The translations under genes and the position numbers were made by a program. The notes beneath the pieces were generated by a model. That model did no database searches. It was not told the origin of the DNA and saw only the letters and a list, made by a program, of their open reading frames with translations. From Diphasiastrum complanatum (Eukaryota; Streptophyta; Lycopodiopsida; Lycopodiales; Lycopodiaceae): DNA of 64,000 nucleotides. The stretch lies in assembly GCA_029204225.1 (NCBI GenBank), contig CM055100.1, forward strand, positions 61,009,841-61,073,840, written 5' to 3'. Numbering within the stretch: the stretch's first letter is position 1; every line of letters starts with the position of its first letter. Of this stretch, positions 1 through 11,060 are shown in pieces.

Positions 1-1620
1 AAATAAGGACATACAAGAGAAAAAAAAAATCTTGTCAACATTTATGTAATATCATATGTGTGTCCAAGTCATCCAACGTATATGATAAATAGAATTTTGA
101 GAGCTTACTGCCCTTTGTCTCTAAAAGCGGTCTGGTTGGGTCCCCCGTTTCTCTTTTCTCTTATTCTCAAGCCACAAAATGGATGGGTGGCTTTGAATGA
201 AACTAATGGGCTTTGTGCCCAATAGTCAGAGGGCCTCACGTCCTTGATAGAGGGTGCCCTTGTGCAGTTTGCATGTGAATTTGTAATGACATTGGCACTT
301 ATAATAAATAACGTAAATAAATGTTCCTACATAGCTTAGAAGTTACTTTATAAGAGGGCAAAACATATCATATGATTATTGAAAGTAGTGTACCATGGGA
401 GAATAATGCACTTGAATGTACCCTTGTTTTAGTCCTCACTTAGCAATGTCAATGTCCCCAAATTTAAGAAACATGAAATCAATCATTTGATCTTTGAAAC
501 TAGTGTGTTATGGGAGAATTTCATACTCATATTTACCTAAATTTTGGTCAACAAAACATTACCATTCACTTCTTATGCATGTGGCCACTTGCTCCCATAA
601 AAATGGAATAATCTTGTTCTATTAAAACACTTATAGGTGGATACACAAATACTATATTTAAATAGTCAATGAGTGTGCTTGAAAGAAATGGAGGATATAT
701 GAAGGCCTTGAAAATGCTTTGTGGTCAAACTTGGATATTAAGATTTCATGTCATGAATTACAAAAGAATTTAATCTTTCGCACACAACTAGATATTCTCT
801 ACTTGTGTAGGCCTTTTCACACAACTAGATAAAGTCTCTACTTGTGTAGGCCTTACTAAATATATTATGAATGTGATATTATTGTGTCGTTCACAACTAC
901 ATAACGTCTCTACTTGTGTAGGCCTTACTCAATATATTTTTGTATTGTAATTTGGAAAGCATCTAACTCAAAAAGTTTTACTAGTTGATTGTTTGCATTA
1001 GGATACCGTGAAGCATTCAACACAATATTTTTTGCTTTTTCAACAATAAAAGAAAAGACAACATGGTCTAGAAGGTGTTAAAAGCAACACCATGAAAGGT
1101 CAAACACGCAAAAACAAATCAACTGGTCATGATTAAATTTGACTTTGCATATCCTCTATGAAAAGTAGTTTGTTGGTATCACTCTCCTCTCCTCACCGTG
1201 AGGTGTGAAGTTCAACCTCCACGAGGTGAGCTTAGACATAGAAGGCTTGAACCAAAACTATTGGGTTTTATGCCCACAGTTGAGAGCCATATAACAATGG
1301 CATCCTTTGTATATGATCATAAGTTGATGTACATATTTGATTAGTATGCAATGTTTCACGTGAATTCAAGACTTTGCTTTATAAGTTGTGGATAGTCTTG
1401 GTTCATTTTTGTTAAAATTATTGTTTCATATGTGTTAAATTAGTGTATCATGTTTGAGGTTTGCGTGCCCAACTCTCTATGCTCCCAGTAGGTTGACTAT
1501 AACAGAAAACTTTTTTGCTAAAATGAGTTTTGTTCTTTAACATTTAACATTTGTTAGCTAGAATGAAACACTATATGACCTAGTAGTCATGCACGATGAT
1601 TAGCAACATGTCTATCTATT
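1..1620. other. AT-rich stretch without recognisable genes
   Basis: I see no coding region here on either strand; ORFs are short and stop-rich. Apart from the short repeat array at 783-938 I recognise no element termini, RNA gene or promoter. It is most likely decayed intergenic DNA. Confidence 0.6.
783..938 (+). repeat. three direct copies of a ~34-bp motif
   Basis: Copies start near 783, 820 and 892. Each reads cacaactagata, then a short variable part, then ctctacttgtgtaggcctt. The first two are adjacent; the third follows a ~35-bp spacer. Copies 2 and 3 also share the downstream trinucleotide act followed by aatatat. No cas-like gene or regular spacing exists, so this is a simple local duplication, not a CRISPR array. 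Confidence 0.7.
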
Positions 1621-1631
1621 GCATAGATGCA

Positions 1632-1647
1632 CAGAAACGCGTTTCTG
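1632..1647. repeat. 16-bp perfect palindrome
   Basis: The sequence cagaaacgcgtttctg is its own reverse complement. A related half-site, aaaccgcgtttctc, follows at about 1665-1678. It could be a small transposon end or a protein-binding site; nothing nearby decides this. Confidence 0.6.
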
Positions 1648-2159
1648 AGGAGACGAGTTTCGGAAACCGCGTTTCTCAAACCTGAATCGTACTAATTTAT
1701 TTTTATTTTGGAAAAATAGCTTATGGCTGAAATTTTTTTAGGGGATCAATGGTCAAACCAGCGTTTTGCCTCTCAGAAGTGCAGTAGATGGGGCACAAAC
1801 AAATCTTATTTTCAATAGCTATTTGGTTGTTATTTGCTATGGCTTTCAATAAATGCTCAAGGGGTTCGGGGGGTGGTAGCCCCCCTAATTTCAAAAATCG
1901 TTTTGAATATTTGTCTAGTATATTTAAGTTCGTTCTGTGGACTTTTTCAACAAAATTGCTTTGCCTTGCATGGAGATTTTTGGGAGCCTTCATGTCCTTT
2001 TTTTTAAATGCGAAGTTGTCATCATTGTCCCAGTTTTGGTTGAAATAATAAAGCCTTTAGCATTGCATATACTCAAATCACTTGATATGACTTATTTTAG
2101 CTTGCCAATTAAAACCAACCAATCAGAGAGCCTCCCAAGAATAAAAAGGCACCCGTTGT

Positions 2160-2830
2160 ACTCATTTCATCAATATCGCAGTAAATGTTGTACTATGATC
2201 TCCATTGTCACTATCAAGATCTTCTTTAGCAAGGTTAGTCAACTGCTTCACTTTTCCCTTCTCAATATTCGCCTTCTTATTGAAACAATCTCTAGCCCAA
2301 TGTCCTCTTCTAGCAATAAAAGCACTTGTCCGATGAGGATCCTTTATCATTATCATCAACATTGAATTTCTTTGAAAACTCTTTAAACTTGTGTTCTCTC
2401 TTTGCTACCATTGCTGGGGGTTGATGAGATTTTACCACTTCTCACCTAGTGTTCCTCCTGTAGTAAGATGCCATGAAGGTCCTCGAATGTCAATAACCTC
2501 TCCTTTGATGCAACGCACTTGCAAACAGCTATAAATTTTCAAATAAACCATTCATTGTTGTGTGAACCAGCTCTACATCTCTTATTGGTTCGCCAATAGC
2601 AGTCTGGGTTTTACTTTCTTGATTCGCATGAAAAATGATCACACTCCTTCATTTTCCTCCATGTGAATACCAATCAATTTAATCCTCAAAAACAACATTT
2701 GTGAATCGTTCACTGTTTGAAATTGCGCTCTAAGTGCTTTCCAAACGCCTCTCACTATCACAACGTGAACAATTCGGTTGGATTATGTTTGATTATTCGA
2801 AGTCGTTGATCTATGAATCGGAAAGTTCTT
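2160..2830 (-). pseudogene. Ty1/copia gag fragment (UBN2-type), decayed
   Basis: On the minus strand, spread over several frames, I read a copia gag: first QTVNDSQMLFLRIKLIG-like and HMEENEGVI-like segments, then GEPIRDVELVH, then a zinc-knuckle remnant in which GHWARDCF survives but the first cysteines are lost. Frameshifts and stops break it. Its 3' side ends near 2162 with no protease. Its 5' side abuts the Helitron remnant at about 2830-2845, so one element probably landed in or recombined with the other. Homology is by motif recognition only. Confidence 0.6.
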
Positions 2831-2844
2831 TCACCAATTGGTGG

Positions 2845-4093
2845 TCATGGATAATGAAAGTGACATTGTTTAGATATTCGAGTTTCATAATAGGTGGATC
2901 GGTGATGATGAGTTTGTAAATCTAGATTTTGTGTGTCGAGTTTTGAACTATCACATGAAATGTACATATCAATAAATTGAGTAATTCTAGTTTCAGGTGC
3001 TTTTTTGTATATTGGTGCATTTGCAACCGATAGTAATCCGTATTCATGTTGACTGCCACGATTTTGGAATGTGGGTGGTCCTAGTTGTCGCATCATTGCA
3101 AAAATAGTTTCACGCAAACTGTGTTTATAATCAAGAGATGTGCGAATGTGGTCAAAATCTTTATATCCTAAATTTGAATGAAGCATTTGTTCAATATTCG
3201 TGTCATGAATCACGTCTTTTGCTGTCAATTTTTTATTTTGAAATGTATCCTTTTTGTAATCCTATCTAGATAGAACCAAGTACCTGATGAATAAGTATTC
3301 TTATTGCTTTGAGAAATAGGTTTGTTGTATGTTGTCTAAATTTGTGTTTATAGTGCAACAATTCCCATTTTGCAATATGTTGGTATGTGTATTTGTTAGA
3401 AACAGGCATTATGCATCTAGATCCAAAATATGGTGTTGAGTAATTAGGTTCTTCAACATATGTATCTTGAAATATTCCAATAGGATTCTGACCTTCACAA
3501 GGAGCGATAGTTTTGTAGCAGTTTTTGTAATCGACAACATATTCATTAGTTGTAGCTGGATGTATCAATGTGTCATCTATAATGGTTTCTTCATTATCAG
3601 TTTCGTGGTTGTTGAATTTATCTATGTTTGGTGAGCATGAATGTTTTGCAAGATTGTCAAAATACGTTTTCCAAGAATGGTTAGCATTAATTCCTAGTTT
3701 TTGGTATAATGGAGTTTTACAAAGATCGGCAAGAGCAGTCATTAGTTTCATGGGACGAACTTTGCCAATAATATAGTTTGTTTTGTATTCGAGTTTTCTT
3801 TTAAGGCCAATAATCATGGCACTGTCATTGTCTATAAAACGTGGCAATATATATAAGATAGATTCACAACTAATACATGGATAAATCGGAGTATCTTCAA
3901 TACGTTCATAGTAATTTGTTAAAATCAAGTTGTAGTTGCTGGATTCTTGGTTTCTTTGATTCCTAGTTGCTTGTTTAGTAATTAGGTTTCTCGATTTGTT
4001 GTATACTGCGTGTCGACGAGCGCGTGTGATTCTATTCAAAATACTAGTCTTTGTGCATGTCGCATCAGGAAATATATGTAAGAATTTGGTCAT
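2845..4093 (-). pseudogene. Helitron/Helentron N-terminal region (DUF6570 + Helitron_like_N), truncated before Rep
   Basis: Two minus ORFs, 3266-4093 (275 aa) and 2845-3228 (127 aa), together resemble the N-terminal part of animal-type Helitron replicase-helicases. Visible blocks in order: a CxxC remnant (PCISCESILYILPRF), LKRKLEYKTNY, VRPMKLMTALADL, then APCEGQNPIGIF, then in the second ORF FAMMRQLGPPTF, ITQFIDMYISC, and a LQTHHH...CHFHYP block matching the cysteine/histidine motif before the Rep domain. A frameshift separates the ORFs. HUH Rep and PIF1-like helicase domains are absent: at about 2845 copia gag sequence begins. The element is therefore dead, unless this portion serves as a captured module. 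Family assignment is inference from these blocks. Confidence 0.72.
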
Positions 4094-4168
4094 AAGTTAT
4101 TTTGTAGGTAATATAGGATATTGCAAAATCAACTGTCTAATGACTAATATTAGATCGTGAGTCCATTA

Positions 4169-4729
4169 CTATTTGTTGTGTTTCGCTTTTTTAGAGCAAG
4201 TGTTCATGTTTGTCGTACTTGTATTGTTCACGCATTTATTGGTGCGGAATGCTTTTCGTATACGATATAGAATACGTTCATTTTTCATCATAATAGTACG
4301 GAATTTGGTTTGGAATTTTTTGATAATATGTTTTTTGGATAATGTTGGTCTTTCTTGAACAAGTTCTTCAATATAGTTTGTCATATCATATGTCCATGTT
4401 GTTAACGTGTTTGTAGTTTTATTGATTTCTTTTTTAAGTATTTTAATACAATAAAATATAGCTGCGGAAGTATAGTTTATTTCCGGAAATATGTGTTGAA
4501 ATTCTAGCATGATTTGTTTGCGACTGTAAGTAGGATGGTTTTCAAGCAATATTTTTAAGGCATTTGTCATTATAGATGTCCAATGTCCGGTTTTCTCATG
4601 GATATTAGAATGTTTTAAAACGTCATTGTTTGTTAGACTTGTCATGTTTGGTATGTGTTTGCAATTGTCATGCAAAATTTTGGAATCTGCACAGAGGCAA
4701 GAAAGACATGTTAGAAGTAGGCACACCAC
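4169..4729 (-). CDS. ORF with two helix-turn-helix-like repeats upstream of the Helitron remnant
   Basis: This 186-codon ORF lies 75 bp upstream of the Helitron ORF on the same strand. Residues ~49-100 and ~113-165 are internal repeats sharing W-T-x3-M-T-N-x4-L...P-T-x-S-(R/K)-K-x-I...F-Q-x2-F...I-x-Y-x-I-(K/R)-K. That spacing suggests two three-helix Myb/HTH-like DNA-binding units. The basic C-terminus ends KKAKHNK. The first ~45 residues are leucine/cysteine rich and may not be translated. It could be an accessory ORF of the Helitron or an unrelated transposase domain. I recognise no named family. Confidence 0.5.
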   Translation of the reverse strand: MVCLLLTCLSCLCADSKILHDNCKHIPNMTSLTNNDVLKHSNIHEKTGHWTSIMTNALKILLENHPTYSRKQIMLEFQHIFPEINYTSAAIFYCIKILKKEINKTTNTLTTWTYDMTNYIEELVQERPTLSKKHIIKKFQTKFRTIMMKNERILYRIRKAFRTNKCVNNTSTTNMNTCSKKAKHNK

Positions 4730-4739
4730 AGGTATCGAT

Positions 4740-6179
4740 AAAAGAAAGGAATGAAGTTATGAACAAAGAACAATATCTAGAAGAATAATGTGCGCAATTT
4801 GGAACAACCTAATACGAATTGGATGGGGGCGTTAACGGCATAAATTACCCTCCGCTATTAGTCTATAAGTACCCAAACATCAATTCTTTCTTTTTTTTAA
4901 ATATGGGACTTGCCAGTATTTTAGCCTATTGCAGGCCCATAAATCCTAATGTAAGCTATTCTTAGGGTGCAATCTCTATAAGGTATCTTTTGGGTCTCTT
5001 GCACCTTATTCTTCATCTGTTTTCTTTTAACTCTCTCGCTTTCTTGTACAAATAATTATTGTTGGATTTGATATATCATTTCTTCTCTCTTGGATCCTTG
5101 TTCTTCTTGGGTCTTGCTCCTCCCTACTATCTTGTATTCTCTTTCTCTATGCTAATTATGTTGTCCTTTCACTTATTTTGTTTTATTTTGGGACCTCATA
5201 TGTTCTTAACTCTTGGCATGCTTATATAACCTGGAGCCATCAACATGGAACATACAAAAAGGTAGATGAATTAAGGGTCCATCTTGCTAGCATGAGCATT
5301 GATAAATAAATCAAATACCGGCCCAATTATGTTCTTCAGGGACATAACAATATAAGTGGCTAGAAAGAACACTTTTAACTATGTTTCTATGGGGCGATTG
5401 ATAAACGCAGGCTAACCCCAAGCCATTTCACATCATTAACAAATTGGTGTCTTCTTGCATTAATAATATGTTTATCCATTGACACATGTGAGCGAGTTGT
5501 ATCTATTTCAATATATCAAGTGTTATTTCATTGGATGATGACGACAGATTTTCTCCTTCTTTCATGGATGTAGCTTCACAGAGTTGCTATATCACCATTC
5601 AATGTGTCCATCATGCCTAAAGGTTGAATGTACAACTTTCTTTTCATGTTCTACTACATTTTTCGGCATGGCTGCTTCTGAGGCTACTTATCAATATATG
5701 CATTGTTTTGATCTTTTATCTGATATTCACAATTTGCGGTAGCTTCTTCTGCATATGCAATGCACTATTCAACATTTGTATCTCTCTTATGGTTTTAAAA
5801 ACATTCAAAACATTGTTTATGTCAATACAAGAGAGTTTATTAGGGCATATTGGAGCACCTGGGGCTTTACCAATTCATTAGATTTTTAAAATCAGAAGCT
5901 CCGATGTCTGATCAATCGAATCAATTGATTGTTGTAGTTTTACAACATTACTTTGATCTAACTTAAGATTCATGATTTCCATCTTAAGGATAGATCTCCT
6001 CTCAATGATCTTATTCGTGGGCTACCATTTTCTCAGGAGATTGTACTGTTATTGCTTGTATCCTTTAATAAAAACAGATTGTGCTTACTTAATTCTTCGA
6101 ATAGGACGTCTTACATAGAATCAGTCGACAAGTTTCAAGAGTAACCCAGTCTCATATTGCATAGGAAGCTGCAAAAAGA
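4740..6179. other. no supported gene; T-rich tracts
   Basis: Stop-rich in all frames. The part at 4980-5200 is pyrimidine-rich and resembles an LTR or 5' leader in composition, but I found no matching second copy, primer-binding site or terminal TG/CA pair. A short segment at about 5225-5330 reads weakly like a gag N-terminus; I do not call it. Confidence 0.5.
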
Positions 6180-6566
6180 ATGGATCTCCTTAAAACAAAC
6201 GAGTTGCTTAGTCTTAAAGAACAAATTCTAGCGTTACCTTCGTGCTTAGAGGAAGAAATTCATGCCCATCTGAAACAGTATTGCTATTCATGGGATCTAG
6301 ATAAAAACAAGGGTGAAGCTAGAGTAAGGCCTCTCGAGTATGGAGCAGCATGCAACCAATACCAGCGAACAATGCTCGCATTCTTCATTGCTTTGGGCAT
6401 AGTAAATGCTTTGAAAGCAGATACAACATACAATTCTTTGTTTTTCTACTACGGACGTAGGATTGATATAGAATGGCCTACACACGAACAAGATATCCTT
6501 GTGATTTGTGCTACGCTTCCAAAAGAACAAGTTACTTGGATTCCAGCCTCGACACCTTATACATAA
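6180..6566 (+). CDS. unidentified 128-aa ORF
   Basis: One uninterrupted ORF from ATG to TAA with mixed hydrophobic and charged composition that looks more protein-like than its surroundings. It includes a hydrophobic stretch TMLAFFIALGIVNAL (residues ~62-76), and ends TWIPASTPYT. No signal peptide, zinc motif or known catalytic motif is seen. Upstream stops block extension, and no splice-linked exons were found. It may be an exon, a transposon-captured fragment, or chance. Function unknown. Confidence 0.35.
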   Translation: MDLLKTNELLSLKEQILALPSCLEEEIHAHLKQYCYSWDLDKNKGEARVRPLEYGAACNQYQRTMLAFFIALGIVNALKADTTYNSLFFYYGRRIDIEWPTHEQDILVICATLPKEQVTWIPASTPYT

Positions 6567-7043
6567 AGCTTTTGCATTGCATGTTTCATAGTTTTTAGTA
6601 ACAGTATACTTGAGAACCTGCAAGTCGGTGCGTTTATTCAAGTGAACTAAGAGTATTGGTGATGTACAAAGCTAGAACCACGTATAGTTTCTTAGATTTC
6701 GTGCTCATTTTTTTCATCAAATAGTAGGCGGCCTACGCTGTTTAGAGCATACACAATCCAATTTCAGGGTGACATGTTCTTGAGGCAGACTTCTTGAAAT
6801 GTGTATAAGTTGAACCTCTTAATCAATCATTTTTATATTGTTCTTTGCTTGCAAGAGAAAGCCTTCGTTAAATCTTGTAATACATAGATAGTCAACTGTC
6901 AAAGATCTATGTTTTTGGGGATTTACAATAGTGTGATTTTGCAAAACCAGTTTCTAGACACTCAGAATCAGCAACTGTTCTACATACTTTTTCAATCTAG
7001 ACCACAAAGGTCTTGCAAAGAAGTTCGCTAAGTATCGCAAGCA
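6567..7043. other. no feature seen
   Basis: AT-rich sequence between the unidentified ORF and the hairpins at 7044. No ORF of note, repeat or element end was recognised. Confidence 0.5.
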
Positions 7044-7141
7044 ACCGCAAGTGCCTTACTTGCGGTCAATCACGAAAGTGAACTGTAAGGCTCCGAAAGA
7101 AGGGTGACCGTAAATGCACCGCAAAGAGCCCCACTTGCGGT
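7044..7141. repeat. two related short hairpins
   Basis: 7044-7066 is a perfect 9-bp stem (accgcaagt/acttgcggt) with a 5-nt loop. 7118-7141 repeats the outer 7 bp (accgcaa/ttgcggt) around a 10-nt loop. They sit directly before inverted repeat 7141-7380, so they may belong to that element's end. Helitron 3' ends also carry hairpins, but no CTRR end follows at the right distance. Confidence 0.6.
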
Positions 7142-7380
7142 ACTAACTGTATTTGCAATAGCAAGAAAGAAACGTTGTAAAGGGTCAGATAGGGTACATG
7201 TCCAACGGATTGAATCGTTGCAACACCCCTTCTGGCAACTCACGGAGGCTTACTCTCTCACTCCTTTTCTCTGTTTATGTTCCATGGGACCTCACTCTCT
7301 CACTTGTTTTCTCTGTTAACGTCCTAAAAGGGTAAACGCATGAAGGGATGAGCACAAAAAGAGGGCATTAGTGTCCTCGA
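7141..7380 (+). repeat. left arm of a 240-bp inverted repeat (IR1)
   Basis: This matches the reverse complement of 10409-10649 nearly base for base, with scattered substitutions, from tactaactgtatttgcaata to gtgtcctcgag. Divergence looks like about 10%. The arms bound roughly 3 kb. The right arm ends exactly where a second inverted-repeat pair (IR2) begins. Either this is a foldback or Pack-type element, or a local inverted duplication. Confidence 0.85.
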
Positions 7381-8662
7381 GTTCTTGGACTGGAAACTCT
7401 CCACATATTTCGTGAGTTCGAATTTCCAAGGGGGGTTAAGGATGGATTTCCAAGTGGTCAAAGTGAGTTTTGCAAGGTAAAGATGATCCAAACGACAACA
7501 ATGATCTTGTTCAAAAAAGATATGGACTTATACTACAAGCCAAACAAGGTGGCGATGAATTTCAATAGGTAGTTGTGGATAAACAATTCATAGGTAGAGA
7601 GCTTCATGAAGTCTGTGTGGCTGATTGCTTGATGGGAACACTAAAATAGTAGAAGGTGTTATTTTGTTCAATAAATTTATACTATCAAAAGAAGGTTTCC
7701 AACTTTATGTTTCATCTGACTGCTTTTGAATCTACTTCTGATCTGACTTCTTGAAAATACACTCTCAATGATCATGTGAATGCAAAAAAGTAAGGCATTT
7801 CCCATTTTTTGAAAATATGCATGCAGGTCATAATTAAAAAAATTACTTCTAGTATTCTTCAACTGTGATAAAGAGAACAAAAGTTGTTCAAGTGTGATAT
7901 AGAAACACAGTTGAAGGGAAGCATGAGATAGTGCAAACCGTAAATCGGACGAGACTCAAATTTTTCTTCTACAGCACGGACGTTTAATAGTATGCAAGAA
8001 ACCCTAAACAGCCAGTGTGAATAGGGTAAATGTGGTTAGCAATGATGGTAGCTTTCATGAAATCGATTATGCTTAATGGAGGATTGACATTGTAACGAAA
8101 GTGGCGAGATTAGAGAGAACACTTAATACAATGTAAAGCTACAGGTTTTCTGAGAAGAGTGAGATGCACAAACTTATAAAGAAAAATTTATTCAGTTCAA
8201 AGAGAACTAGTAAGAAGTATTCGCTTGCTTAAATTAATTCCAATCAGGCAACATAAAATCAAGGAATGGGATGTGATTAGCATCTAATAAAGATAAAGCC
8301 CGATATTTTCATGAAAAAGATAGAAACTGAAACGACAGAGAGGCGGATACTGCAAATCCTAAATAGATGAGGTCATAGTTTTCAATTGCACAAACCACAA
8401 CAAACTTTTAAGGCAAGTCCGTGCGAAGAGCAAGCTGGATTCCAATGCAAGCTCATTGGTAAGAAAAGTCAAGAAAACCGAAACCACCATGAGCTCTGGA
8501 GGGTAGAAATCGGAATTTAGAACAGTACCAGGTCAAGAATGAGCAAAACTATCGAAGCAGACTCGCATGTCAAGCTATCAATAGATGCCTGAAGCGGGAA
8601 CAGATCAGAGACACATCGCCATAGTCGAGACGCACATCCCAAAAGGCAGCAGCAGAAATGCG
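7381..8662. other. interior of IR1, no gene recognised
   Basis: Stop-rich in all frames. I recognise no protein motif before the LRR fragment at 8663. This is probably non-coding cargo of the inverted-repeat mosaic. Confidence 0.5.
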
Positions 8663-8911
8663 TCTGGTGTTGTTTGAAATGACAAAACTGGCAATTGCTT
8701 TGTCATTGTACTTTCAAGTTATCAGTTAGATGGAAGTATTTCGCCTGCGCTTGGGAACCTCACAAGTCCTGCAACGTTGAAGCTGAATGAAAATCACCGA
8801 ACGGTCAGAATTCCTTCTAAACTTGCAAAGTTTTCATTGTTTAGAATTTTGGATCTTACTAATAACAATATTTCTAAACCTGTTTCTGGTTTTCCATCGC
8901 GTTCTCTGTAG
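8663..8911 (+). pseudogene. leucine-rich-repeat receptor fragment (captured exon piece)
   Basis: In one plus frame, with a single internal stop near the start, I read a plant LRR receptor N-terminal piece: a residual cap, then SSYQLDGSISPALGNLTS, then a repeat with ATLKLNENHRTVRIPSKLAK, then FRILDLTNNNISKPVSG. LxxLxLxxNxxxGxIP spacing is clear although several consensus residues are changed. The coding sense stops at tctctgtaggt, which looks like a former GT splice donor, so capture was at DNA level. There is no kinase or membrane segment. It lies between the IR1 arms. Confidence 0.7.
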
Positions 8912-10193
8912 GTCATTGTCTTTTGATCATTTGTTTCATTTGTAAACTGATTTATGCTTTCTAATCAATAATATTACACACATTATCAAAACAGGAGCAT
9001 GTAATTTGATTGACAACATGAGCTATTCATTTCTACAAAGGTCAATACCGGAACAAGTAGCCAAGAAAGCAAAATTTTAATATGAAGCTGGACAATTCAT
9101 CAAACACGATTGGACTGCAAAAAATATGGAATTGGTTACAAAAATAAACACCTTATATTTACGGAGAAACTCAGAAACATGTCCACAGGAGCATAAACGA
9201 TAAATTTTTTTTCAATCTTAGTAACGAAATCCAGAAAATAAGTTACTAGTACTATGATGTTTTAGAAGAGCTTCACGAACAATATCGGCAAAGAAATGAT
9301 ATCGAAACCAAAAATTAGGGTATGCAGAATCAAGGTTAAGTTCCTTTGAATATCTTGCATAAACTAGCTTTGCAATTCATTGTACTTGTCACTCAAACTA
9401 GCATGTGATTGGGACCTTTATTACAATGTTGCAAAAGAAAAAGATAAGGAAGTTGCAATTATCTAACGGCTAGCTAATGTTCGAAGATCAATGTAACTTT
9501 TGTTGATGGGATTGTAAAGTACAACCAATAAATCCATGTGTTTATTGAACAGAGAATAGTAAAGACCCACATTCATGTATGCAATATACATTTACCATTG
9601 ACCAACTTGAACACATAGATTTCGTCTAAGGACCTAGACAAGAATCTTTGAGACATGTCCACAAAATATGTCGAGAATCCAGAAATATTTACCTCTGCAA
9701 GCAACCATTTGAGGCATGAGGTAGTCTAGAAAATTATTTCCCGAAATCACCCTAAATAGAGAAGCCAAATCGCTACAAAATCATGTCTCTATTTTATGTT
9801 CCTTTTGTTGTATCATGAGTACAAGAACTTCATGTTGTTACTGAAATCACTGCAAATCATGGATTTTTTATACAAAATCGTTGGCCTATTATCTAGTCTT
9901 GGACCGATACATGGCTTCTATCGTTCACCAAATGTGAATTTGTCGAAACCTATCTGGATATTAATTTACAGCAAATTCTAAACGCCTTTCAATTACCTAT
10001 TTTCAGATACTCTGTGCCTCGTGTAGTGTCTTTATAAAATTTCGTTACTGCATATCCGACATTGTTGCAGCTGCAGACAATGCGCTTCCAGCGCACATCC
10101 TATGACCAGATTTAAGTTCTTTGTACTCTTCTGTAGATTAATCTGGTTGCCAAAAAAATCTGCTCATTCAATTTAATACAAGTGCTTGCAAGA
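8912..10193. other. interior of IR1, no gene recognised
   Basis: AT-rich. The longest ORF (9796-9981) shows no family motif. No element ends were seen before IR2 starts near 10194. Confidence 0.5.
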
Positions 10194-10408
10194 GCCTAGT
10201 GCCTTCTTCGAACCTTCTCATACTAATAATTCTCAGGGAATTTATATTTTTAAGCGCAGTAATACGATGAGGGGAGGAGGAGAGGAGCGCCTTCAGCCAC
10301 TGGCCGTTGGCCGCCATGGCTGGATCGTGATCTAAATCCTCTTCCAGGATTGCAACTACGCATCAGGGTTTTCAGCTCAAGCCAAGCTTACTACCATCGT
10401 TGTCTTCT
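10194..10408 (+). repeat. left arm of inverted repeat IR2 with a broken copy of a 5' coding exon
   Basis: This arm is the reverse complement of 12099-12315. It contains a GC-rich leader, a strong start context (gccgccatggc, ATG at 10316), and the same first codons as the right-arm ORF, but its fifth codon is TGA. The arm stops at 10408 exactly where IR1's right arm begins, so two rearrangement joints coincide. Confidence 0.8.
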
Positions 10409-10649
10409 CGAGGACATTAATGGGCTCTTTCTGTGCTCACCCCTTCACGCGTTTATCCTTTTAGGATGTAAACAGAGAAACCAAGTGAGAGAGTGAGGTT
10501 CCATGGAACATAAACAGAGAAAAGGAATGAGAGAGTGAGCCTCCATGAGTTGCCAGAACGGGTGTTGCAACGATTCAATCCGTTGGACATGTACCCTATT
10601 TGACCCTTAACCATGTTTCTTTCTTGCTATTGCAAATACAGTTAGTAAG
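10409..10649 (-). repeat. right arm of inverted repeat IR1
   Basis: Reverse-complement partner of 7141-7380. Its outer boundary at about 10650 gives way to unrelated sequence, and its inner boundary abuts IR2. Confidence 0.85.
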
Positions 10650-10685
10650 ACAAGATTATCTGATTATATTATTGGACGATGGGCC

Positions 10686-11060
10686 TGTTGGGACTGTGTT
10701 TGTGGGAATGACAGAATCCTCGGTGCATGAATCTACGTCTATCGGATTCAACACAATCTCGATTGCTTGGTGATCGCTCTACTTGAAATTACTGGATCGA
10801 AACAATCAATTCCGTAGACATGCACAGGTGGGTTGATTTATATAGTTGCGAAAGCGTAGTCAGAGCGAAACTTAGAGCCTATGATCGACACACATTAAGA
10901 GTCATAAAAACGTTTTAATCTACGAATAACTTTATCTACATAGCATGAATCGATTAGAATAGAATAGAAAATGCATTCAATACAATACAGCAGGACTCAG
11001 ATTACTAGAACATAAATTATATAGTCGTAGCGAGTACAAATCTGAATGCAAACAGAGTCA
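10686..11060 (+). repeat. dispersed repeat R1, copy 1 (LTR-like start)
   Basis: Begins tgttgggactgtg and shares an ordered set of blocks with 22777-23160: a ggtgcatgaa-like block, then ctacgtctatcggattc, then gatcgaaac, then attccgtagaca and a cacacaggt-like block. The TGTTGG start is typical of plant LTRs, but no terminal CA, primer site or coding domain was found. The two copies are strongly diverged. Class uncertain. Confidence 0.5.

Noticed and set aside
783-938. Direct repeats resembling a CRISPR array
   Set aside because: Only three copies, irregular spacing, no cas genes, eukaryotic context.
7044-7066. Helitron 3' terminal hairpin
   Set aside because: No CTRR end follows within the expected distance and no 5' TC end was found.
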